A DNA stretch of 64,000 bases, taken from NCBI RefSeq assembly GCF_001013905.1, contig NZ_LN831790.1, positions 372,001 to 436,000 on the forward strand. Reading direction: 5' to 3'. Made by a program: the position numbers and the translations under genes. The stretch is from Streptomyces leeuwenhoekii. Lineage in GTDB: Bacteria; Actinomycetota; Actinomycetes; Streptomycetales; Streptomycetaceae. Each line of letters starts with the position of its first letter. Position 1 is the stretch's first letter. Under the pieces are notes generated by a model, which was given only the letters and a program-made list of their open reading frames with translations, had not been told where the DNA came from and made no database searches. Positions 57,652 through 64,000 of this stretch are shown one piece after another.

Positions 57652-57721
57652 GCCGGGGAGCGCCGCACACGGCACCGGCCTCTGCCGGGCGCCGGTAAGC
57701 CGCCGCCCGGCCGACCGAACT

Positions 57722-57763
57722 CCGTCGGGGCAGGGGACCCATTTGGTCCCCCTGCCCCGACGG
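57722..57763. terminator. Hairpin terminator after the LPMO gene
   Basis: CCGTCGGGGCAGGGGACC (57722-57739) pairs with 57745-57763 with one bulged C, around a five-base CATTT-type loop. It lies about 70 bases after the stop. Confidence 0.85.
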
Positions 57764-57777
57764 GGCTTCCTTCGCTC

Positions 57778-58067
57778 CTAGGGAGCGTATCGAGTCGTGA
57801 TCAATGTGCGGGATGTGCCTTCGTGGCACGGTCTGTCCGGTAGGCCGTCTTGCATGACGCGAGTGCAACTGACCGATTTGGAGCGGGAGTTCATCGAGCC
57901 GTACCTGCCGATCGGCGAGTACCGCCCGTATCCCGAGCGGCTGCGGCAGCAGTTCGAGGGCGTGATCTGGCGGTTCAAGACGGGCGGACAGTGGCGGGAG
58001 ATGCCGACAGAGTTCGGTGCATGGTCGACCGTCCACAACCGCTTCCGGCAGTGGCGTGACGCCGGGG
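57778..58067 (+). mobile_element. 5' fragment of an IS5-family element (second copy)
   Basis: It begins with the same CTAGGGAGCGTATCGAG end as the element at 59853 and matches it nearly base for base for about 280 bases, through QWREMPTEFGAWSTVHNRF. It keeps a CGTGACGCC stretch that the longer copy lacks. After GACGCCGGGG it joins an unrelated gene. Only the N-terminal part of the transposase remains. Confidence 0.88.
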
Positions 58068-58733
58068 GGAGGAGCCACCTGTAGGCACTTCCACATCGGC
58101 GGCGAGTGTGAGAACTGCGGCAATGTGGTGCACATTCGGCGGGCTCGGCGGGCGAAGATCGCGGCGCAGATCGAGCGGGAGTTGCCCGGCTTGGGCGACG
58201 ACGAGCGCCCACGCGTCCTCGAGGAGCGGCTGCGTGAGCAGGCGGCCATCGAGGTGGAGGATCAGGTGCGGCGTCGCGAGCAGGCCCGTGCGGAGAAGGC
58301 CCGGCACGCTGAGGCCCGGACGGCTGACCAGGAGCGGGCGGAGCGCGAGCACGCGGCCGCGGCTGCCGCTGAGACGGTCCGTCAGGCGCTGGCGTGCGAG
58401 GACTGCGGGCAGCAGCAGGCCGGTGGGCTGTGTGAGGCGTGCGGTTACCAGCGCCGGACCGAGGCGTTGATCGTGGAGGCCGGGATGGTCGCGGCCACCT
58501 GGTCGGCCGACCTCGCCGACCAGGCCGACATCGACGCCGTCGCCGCCGATGTCCGGGCCTCGCTGGCAGCTGATATCAAGCGCGCCCGGCGGGCGTTCCT
58601 GGACTCGGCACCGCCCGGCGAGTTGAACGCCGACCGGATCGGCGCGGCGGCTGTGCTCGCTTTCGGCGCGCTGCGGATGTGGAGGCGGCGCTGCCGGAAT
58701 TCCGCAGCAGCGCGCTGGGGCGCCTGGGACTGA
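58068..58733 (+). pseudogene. 5'-truncated zinc-ribbon/coiled-coil protein gene fused to the IS fragment
   Basis: The frame begins directly at the IS junction: GECENCG, then a long helical, charged stretch (RVLEERLREQAAIEVEDQV), then a second CxxC pair set (CEDCG and CEACG). A tail ends ALRMWRRRCRNS in the same frame, but another frame from about 58675 reads EAALPEFRSSALGRLGLT, suggesting a further frameshift. The N-terminus is missing. No function can be named; such proteins occur in Streptomyces plasmid/ICE-like regions. Confidence 0.65.
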
Positions 58734-59145
58734 CCACGGTGCGAGGCTACCCACCCCGCCACCACCGAGCCGGCTGAGCCCGCCAGCAACAGCCAGGGTC
58801 GCAGTAGGGTCCGGTAGGGTCCTACCAGTTTCCGTGCTGGTCCACCCGGATCCCGATACAGCAACCGCCACGGGCGCCCGCGACTACAGACGCAGTGCCC
58901 TCCAGTCTCCTGTCTACGGAGCGTCACGCCGCGTTGCATCACCGGCGCCGACATCACCACCTGGTCAGGACGCAGCCAATGAGAAGACCTTGAACTGCCT
59001 CACTCCGAGTGGGCACCGGGGCCGAGACCGACGACCTCCGCGCTCAGATGGACCGCACACAGAACTGGCTCCGGGCGGGATGGGACGCCACCTGGATGGT
59101 CACCCCCATTCCGCCCGGGCCGGGGCTGCGGCCGCTCCCTCCCCG
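58734..59145. other. Gap, nothing recognised
   Basis: About 410 bases without gene or clear hairpin. Confidence 0.4.
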
Positions 59146-59688
59146 TCAGAGGAGGATGGTGAGGATTTCGCTGCCGTGCTGTTCGTCGGTGCCCGACGCG
59201 AGGCAGCTCAGCACATCGAGGTCGAGGGTGGTCACCTGACGTTCGGCTATCGAGCCCTGTGCGTAGCCGGAGGTGACGGTGCCGGTCGCCGTTACGACGT
59301 TCTGGTTCGCCAGCTGGACGACGGCAGTGAGGGTATAGGTGATGGTGCTGGTCTGGCCGTCACTCCAGTGGTAAGTGATGGCGTACGGCGGAAGAATCGT
59401 CGCCATGGGGGGCGGGAGCAGACAGCTCGACTGCTGGACGAACGAGGCAGAGCCGACGCCGGTGACGAATGGGCCGCCCAGACACGTCAGTTGCTCGTCG
59501 AGACCCACCAGAGTGTCACGCGGCAACGGGCCGAGCGGGGGTGAGTAGGTCTGAGTCTGCCCTCCGGTGCACACCACCGTAGCGGCCGTTTTCGCCGGCG
59601 CGGCCTGTGCGGGGCCCGCAGAGAAGGCCATCGCAGCGGCTGCGGTTATGGAGAGAAGAGAAGAGGCGATTCGATGCGTGCGCGACAT
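59146..59688 (-). CDS. Small secreted protein, unknown function
   Basis: 180 residues. The signal peptide (IASSLLSITAAAAMAFSAG, cleavage near AQA at residue 29) is clear. Mature part has four cysteines (VVCTGG, LTCLGG, SSCLLP, LSCLAS) and Thr-rich strands (TSTITYTLTAVVQL), so a disulfide-bonded beta fold is likely. ATG 59688 has AAAGGA upstream. No family is recognised. Confidence 0.75.
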   Translation of the reverse strand: MSRTHRIASSLLSITAAAAMAFSAGPAQAAPAKTAATVVCTGGQTQTYSPPLGPLPRDTLVGLDEQLTCLGGPFVTGVGSASFVQQSSCLLPPPMATILPPYAITYHWSDGQTSTITYTLTAVVQLANQNVVTATGTVTSGYAQGSIAERQVTTLDLDVLSCLASGTDEQHGSEILTILL

Positions 59689-59856
59689 GCCTGTCCTTTC
59701 GTCGCAGCCCTCTGACGTTGTTGATGTTGCTGACAACTGGGAAGAAGACTGCTCACACGGATATCTCTCGTCACGCCCACCCTGTGCCCGGCCCGCACGC
59801 GTGAACATAGCCCAGTTGGGGGGGCGCACAGATTCCGCATGAGTCTGCGCCCCTAG

Positions 59857-60946
59857 GGAGCGTATCGAGCCATGATCAATGTGCGGGATGTGCCTTCGTG
59901 GCACGGTCTGGTCCGGTAGGCCGTCTTGCATGACGCGAGTGCAACTGACCGATCTGGAGTGGGAGTTCATCGAGCCGTACCTGCCGATCGGCGAGTACGG
60001 CCCGTATCCCGAGCGGCTGCGGCAGCAGTTCGAGGGCGTGATCTGGCGGTTCAAGACGGGCGGACAGTGGCGGGAGATGCCGACAGAGTTCGGTGCTTGG
60101 TCGACCGTCCACAACCGCTTCCGGCAGTGGCTGGGGTCTTCGAGGCCCTGCTGGAGGGCCTGATCGCGGAAGCCGCGAAGCGCGGTGAGGTGGACCTGTC
60201 TCTGGTCAGCATCGACTCGACCACCGTCCGTGCCCACCACGACGCGGCTGGGATGCACCTCGACGAGGACGTCATCACCGCTCTGGAGAAAGCCGCCGCC
60301 GAGGAGGAGAAGGTCAGGTCAAAGGGGGCGGGCTCGAAGAACAAAGAGGGCAGGAGACCGAAAGCGATCCCGCGCGGGAGGAACGACGACGCGTTCGGCG
60401 TCGGCGGAAACTCCAGCTGAAGGCCACCCTCCTCGGACGCTCCAGGGGCGGGCAGACCAGCAAGGTCCACCTCGCCGCCGACCGCAAGTGCCGCCCGCCG
60501 GCGTTCATCCTGACTGCGGGCCAGGCAGCGGACAGCCCACAGTTCATCCCCGTCCTGAAGAAGGCGCGGGTGCGCGGGCCCGTCGACCGCCCCCGCACCA
60601 GGCCGGACGTAGTCGCAGGAGACAAGGCTTACTCGTCTCGCGGCAACCGTGGCCACCTGCGCAAACGTCGTATCAAGGCGGTTATCCCGGAGAAGAAGGA
60701 CCAGGCCGCCAACCGGAAGAAGAAGGGCAGTAGGGGCGACCGGCCCGTCAGTCACGACAGCGAGCTCTACAAGGAACGGAACACCGTCGAGCGGGCGATC
60801 AACAGGCTGAAGGCATGGCGAGGCATTGCGACCCGCTATGACAAGACCCCGGGGAGCTACCTCGCCGGTCTCCACCTCCGTGCCTCCATGATCTCGATCA
60901 AGAACCTCACACGAACGACCCCTTGATCACAACTCGATACGCTCCC
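59857..60946 (+). mobile_element. IS5-family insertion sequence
   Basis: The ends (59853-59879 and 60924-60950, both including the flanking CTAG) are inverted repeats matching at 24 of 27 positions. CTAG at 59853-59856 and 60947-60950 fits the YTAR target duplication of IS5. The element is about 1.09 kb and carries one transposase region split over three frames. Relative to the fragment at 57778 it has lost seven bases after CAGTGG near 60130. Confidence 0.9.
59930..60926 (+). pseudogene. IS5-family DDE transposase, disrupted by frameshifts
   Basis: The ORF begins at ATG 59930 (TRVQLTDLEWEFIEPYLP), moves to a second frame near 60130 (FEALLEGLIAEAAKRGEV; SIDSTTVRAHHDAAG, containing the first catalytic Asp), and to a third frame near 60400-60430 (GRSRGGQTSKVHLAADR; VVAGDKAYSSRG with the second Asp; RNTVERAINRLKAW with the Glu). 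The first frame change is explained by a 7-base deletion seen against the sister copy. The enzyme is probably not made intact. Confidence 0.8.
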
Positions 60947-61083
60947 TAGTGCTGTGACCGGAGATTTTCGCCGGGCCGGCCGCTCGTTGTGCCGGATGTC
61001 AGGACGGCGTGCGACAGGGGGCGGGTAGGGCATCACCGGTGAAGGTTCGCCGGCTCTTCGAGCAGAAGGGGCACAGGTCGAAC

Positions 61084-61245
61084 TCCGCTTCACCCGACCT
61101 AGCACCCTGGGCCAACCCGATCGACGCCCACTTCGGCCGTCTGCGGCACTTCACCCGGGCCGATCCGAACCACCCCGATCACACCGCCCTGACCCGGGCC
61201 CTGCACGCCTACCTGCGCCGGCACAACCGAAACGCCCGCCACCCC
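61084..61245 (+). pseudogene. C-terminal fragment of an IS630-type transposase
   Basis: The segment reads APWANPIDAHFGRLRHFT and then HTALTRALHAYLRRHNRNAR. This matches the end of IS630-like DDE transposases (WANPIEAHFGPLR type) found in Streptomyces. The N-terminal DDE residues are missing and no terminal repeats are seen. Confidence 0.75.
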
Positions 61246-61254
61246 CCGCTGTCC

Positions 61255-61662
61255 TCACCACCCAGAACGAGGCGGACTCTCACGCATCCGCAGCGAGAAA
61301 CGCAGACTCGCAGGGCATGTGAACCGAGGCCCGTAAGAGTGTGCCTCCTTCCGCGCCTCCCGCTGCGACTCATGTAAGCGCGCCTGCAGGTCCTCCGGCA
61401 GCACCGCGCCACCCGGTCCCAGGTCCAGGGCGGCGAGCGGCATCGTCACCCGCTCTGACTCGTCCAGCGCGCGCGGTGGATGGTGCAGCCCGGACACCGA
61501 CAGGTCCGGAGCCTGCCACCACTGGTGAACGCGCGAGTGCGGCCCTCCCAAGTGGGTCGCCGCCTCCTGCTCGGAGACGGAGTTGAACCACACGGGCAGG
61601 CCTTCGTCGAGCACGATGTGGAGGAAGTACGCGCGCAGTCGCCATAACCAGACGTCGACCAC
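61255..61662 (-). CDS. Hypothetical protein, possibly truncated
   Basis: 135 residues from GTG 61662 (AAGGG upstream). The N-terminus is VWLWRLRAYFLHIVLDEGLP, and a Gly/His-rich middle with QQWWQAP-like residues follows. The last ~20 residues overlap the edge of the IS630 remnant, so the C-terminus may be a junction product. No family recognised. Confidence 0.45.
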   Translation of the reverse strand: MVDVWLWRLRAYFLHIVLDEGLPVWFNSVSEQEAATHLGGPHSRVHQWWQAPDLSVSGLHHPPRALDESERVTMPLAALDLGPGGAVLPEDLQARLHESQREARKEAHSYGPRFTCPASLRFSLRMRESPPRSGW

Positions 61663-61894
61663 AGAACCCTTCTCATGACAGCGTTGGTCCATGGCTTTGG
61701 GAGGCACTGGCGGCCGGACGCTGTGGTAGATGTTCACGGGTTTCGCCGGCCTTTGCCAGATGGTGCTGGGTCTACCGGGGACACATCCTGTGCTGCCCGT
61801 TCGGACAGCTGGCTCTGCCCTCCTGTACGTGGCCGTGGAATCACGGTCCGCATACGCTGAGGGACTTGGTTCCCACACGCGGAGGAGACGGCTC

Positions 61895-63514
61895 ATGCGT
61901 GCAAAGGACGGCGTCGGACAGTCCAGGGCCGGGAACGGCCAGGCGTCCGTCTCTCGCATGCGGGCATCGCGCCCGGCGGTGCGCCCGGACGCGCCGTTGA
62001 CACCGCAGGCTCTCCGGTCCCTCCAGGGATCTGTGGGGAACGCCGCCGTCGTCCAACTGCTCCACCGAGGTGGGCACCGTCAGGAACAGAACGAGGGCGT
62101 CGGCTCCGGGCTTCGGCCGACCGAGCAAGCCGAGCTGCAACGCGCCGCGGTTCACGAGGTCATTCGCAGTGGTGGCCGTCGTCTCGACGACGCGACCCGC
62201 GTGACCATGGAGGCCCGGCTCGGTGCCGATTTCTCCGACGTCCGGGTGCACTCCGGCAGCGCCGCGAGGGCGTCGGCCGCAGCACTGGGCGCCCGTGCCT
62301 ACACCTCGGGCAACCATGTCGTCATCGGTGACGGCGGCGCCGACGCGCACACGCTCGCCCACGAACTCACCCACGTCATCCAGCAACGCCAAGGGCCCGT
62401 CACAGGTACTGACAACGGTGCCGGTCTGAAGGTCTCTTCTCCCGACGACCGGTTCGAGCGCGAGGCGGAGGCGAACGCGCGTCGAGCACTCAGCGAGCCG
62501 GTCCCCGCCGCCGGCGACGACGTCGGAACCGTCCAGGGGTTCGCCGAGTACGCCCCGTCGCAGCAGCATGCCGAACACGTGCAGCGCGCGGTGCCGCACC
62601 GAAAGGTCGATGACCAAGGCAACAGGGAGGACCTGGCCGCGTTCAACGAAATCGTGGCCGGTCTGGACAATGCCGTCCAATGGGCCTACGACTATGTGAT
62701 AGGCACCCCGGGTCTGGGCGCACTCGCCGAGTTCGACGGGCACACGAGGCACTGGGTCCGCACCTGGGAGGCGTTCCTCGAGGGCGATGTCGGTAAACCC
62801 AGCAAGGAGTTCGGCTACGCCGTGGAATCCGTGGCCACCTACCGGCTGAAGGGCACGACGACATTCGCCGACTACCACATCGGGCTTCAAGAGGTACACG
62901 GCGGGACCCGACCCGACGTCGTGCTCACCGGTCCCGGCGGGCGACTCGTCGCGGCGCTCGACATCACCGCGTCCGGCAGCCAGGATCACATCTTCGACAA
63001 GGACAACTGGGAAAAGAGGTTCCCCAGTTTCGCCGAGATCACGTACCAGTCCCTCACCGACGTGACACTCGAGCTGATGCGTGGGCGGAAGGACGCCACC
63101 GGCTCCGTCTCGAAGGAGGAACTGGCGGCGTTCCAAGCCGCAGCGGCGGAACGGCGGAACAGGTTCATGGAGCGGCGCGACGAGATCAGGGCCGACTTCG
63201 ACACGTATGTCAAACCTCTGAAGCCGAAACCCGCCGTGTTCAATCTCCGGCCCGAGCTCGGCATACAGCTTGTCGTGAGCTGGCTCAGGAGCGGACGCTT
63301 CGACCTGTCGGACGATGTGAAGAGGCTGGACAAGACGGCTTCCTGCGTACTCGCCGCACTGGGTGTCGACGGCGGCCAGTACGGCTTCACCACCGGCTAC
63401 ACCGCCAACGTCGCACGCGGGGAGTCCTTCCTCATGGCGGCCGACACGCGCCCGACGGCGGACGCGTGGGGAAAGACCTTCGAGGTGAAGGAGCTGGGCT
63501 TCGACCTCACGTGA
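61895..63514 (+). CDS. DUF4157 (eCIS-core-like) protein with putative C-terminal toxin domain
   Basis: 539 residues. A DUF4157 zinc-protease-like module (about 95-175) contains SDVRVHSGSAARASAAALGA and the motif LAHELTHVIQQ with His156, Glu157 and His160. This domain marks cargo of extracellular contractile injection systems and related secreted toxins. After a Gln/Pro-rich linker the region from about 270 on has no familiar name. It includes GGTRPDVVLTGPGG and AALDIT (Asp341, Asp356), which resembles the core of a PD-(D/E)xK nuclease-like fold with the Lys replaced. ATG 61895 has GGAGGAG at ideal spacing. No eCIS structural genes are in the window. Confidence 0.83.
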   Translation: MRAKDGVGQSRAGNGQASVSRMRASRPAVRPDAPLTPQALRSLQGSVGNAAVVQLLHRGGHRQEQNEGVGSGLRPTEQAELQRAAVHEVIRSGGRRLDDATRVTMEARLGADFSDVRVHSGSAARASAAALGARAYTSGNHVVIGDGGADAHTLAHELTHVIQQRQGPVTGTDNGAGLKVSSPDDRFEREAEANARRALSEPVPAAGDDVGTVQGFAEYAPSQQHAEHVQRAVPHRKVDDQGNREDLAAFNEIVAGLDNAVQWAYDYVIGTPGLGALAEFDGHTRHWVRTWEAFLEGDVGKPSKEFGYAVESVATYRLKGTTTFADYHIGLQEVHGGTRPDVVLTGPGGRLVAALDITASGSQDHIFDKDNWEKRFPSFAEITYQSLTDVTLELMRGRKDATGSVSKEELAAFQAAAAERRNRFMERRDEIRADFDTYVKPLKPKPAVFNLRPELGIQLVVSWLRSGRFDLSDDVKRLDKTASCVLAALGVDGGQYGFTTGYTANVARGESFLMAADTRPTADAWGKTFEVKELGFDLT

Positions 63515-63799
63515 GCGACGTGACCGATCGACCCGCTGTTCCTCCGCCGGGCGGGTACTGCGACGACCACGCCCGGCCCACCCTGGTGGCCGTCCTGCCG
63601 ACCCACCCCGACGGCCGCAGCTCCAGCCTCCGCGCAGGACGCCACTGGGCTCCGGCGGAGGTCGGCGGCCGGCCGTAGCAGCTCCTTGTCCAGCTCGACG
63701 GTGTGCAGGGGAGCACGCCACCGGGTGGGGGCGACGCGCCGGCGGCGAGTACCGTCGGCGCGGGGGCCCGGCCGGGTGAGGGTGAGCGGGAGAGCGCCG
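63515..63799. other. Gap between convergent genes, nothing recognised
   Basis: About 285 bases; no hairpin of note and no coding signal. Confidence 0.4.
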
Positions 63800-64000
63800 T
63801 CAGGTGAAGAGCCTGCCGACCAGTTGTTCGCGGCGGGTCGCCGCCTCCAGGTTCTCGTCGACGAAGCAGAGCATCACGCCCTTGCGGCCCGGGTGATAGG
63901 CGGCCAGGATCACCACACCGCGCCGGGTCGCGGGATCGTAGACCTCCCCCGACTCCCGCAGGCGTCGCAAGGCGTCGGCGAAGGACGGCACCGTCCAGCC
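63800..64000 (-). CDS. Partial hypothetical protein (runs off right edge)
   Basis: The C-terminal 66 or so codons lie in the window, ending with TGA at 63800-63802. It reads FADALRRLRESGEVYDPATR, then GVVILAAYHPGRKGVMLCFVDENLEAATRR (given in part). A GTG at 63991 could be an internal codon. No family recognised. Confidence 0.5.
   Translation of the reverse strand, partial: GWTVPSFADALRRLRESGEVYDPATRRGVVILAAYHPGRKGVMLCFVDENLEAATRREQLVGRLFT

Noticed and set aside
1..64000. CRISPR arrays, rRNA and tRNA genes
   Set aside because: No regular spacer-repeat pattern and no cloverleaf-like or rRNA sequence was found. The tandem repeats lack unique spacers.

Overview
The window is very GC-rich (roughly 70% or more by eye). 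It has GTG starts, wobble-position G/C bias, SARP regulators, gamma-butyrolactone-type receptors, rare TTA codons and a CebR operator, so it is almost certainly chromosome (possibly an accessory arm) of a Streptomyces or close relative. No rRNA, tRNA or CRISPR array was seen.

Region 1 (1-16.4 kb) looks like the regulatory flank of a type II polyketide cluster whose core probably lies to the left. It holds a partial condensation-like gene, a didomain aromatase/cyclase, two SARP activators, a pseudo-receptor TetR, an acyl-CoA carboxylase carboxyltransferase, a P450, a true butyrolactone/butenolide receptor and a divergent acyl-CoA oxidase. The last three have the content of the avenolide signalling locus (aco-avaR1-cyp17) and of tylosin orf16*/tylP/orf18*. 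ARE-like operators lie before SARP2, the receptor and the oxidase. Spaces between genes are long, repeat-rich and strongly strand-asymmetric.

Region 2 (16.4-25.6 kb) is housekeeping and stress material: AraC regulator, SDR, STAS protein, GAF-ANTAR protein, a small acidic protein, a coupled operon (membrane protein, zinc alcohol dehydrogenase, metallo-beta-lactamase-fold hydrolase), and metY-metX for methionine synthesis.

Region 3 (26.6-35.9 kb) is a compact biosynthetic cassette: type II thioesterase, a 2418-residue C-A-T-C-A-T-TE NRPS and an overlapping FAD monooxygenase. The adenylation codes read serine and proline-like. This is the layout of the pyrrolizidine-forming PxaA/PxaB, LgnB/LgnC and BraB/BraC systems, so an N-acyl bicyclic Ser-Pro product is predicted. 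The NRPS carries a TTA codon at its fifth codon. An ABC exporter pair lies 1.25 kb downstream, beyond a divergent secreted-protein gene.

Region 4 (39-52.6 kb) has a GNAT acetyltransferase, a type-B carboxylesterase, a DinB/MPI-like protein, a PaaX regulator, a Tat-exported L-amino-acid oxidase, a CASTOR/POLLUX-like ion channel, two serine hydrolases and a TetR with a palindromic operator.

Region 5 (52.6-64 kb) is a decayed accessory zone. It has a frameshifted pentapeptide-type membrane gene, an IS5-family element plus fragments, a gene truncated by an IS fragment, and an IS630 remnant. Among these sit intact cargo genes: a VOC protein, a secreted RTX-repeat protein, an AA10 LPMO with a perfect CebR box, a small secreted protein, and a DUF4157 (eCIS-type) protein with a possible toxin C-terminus.
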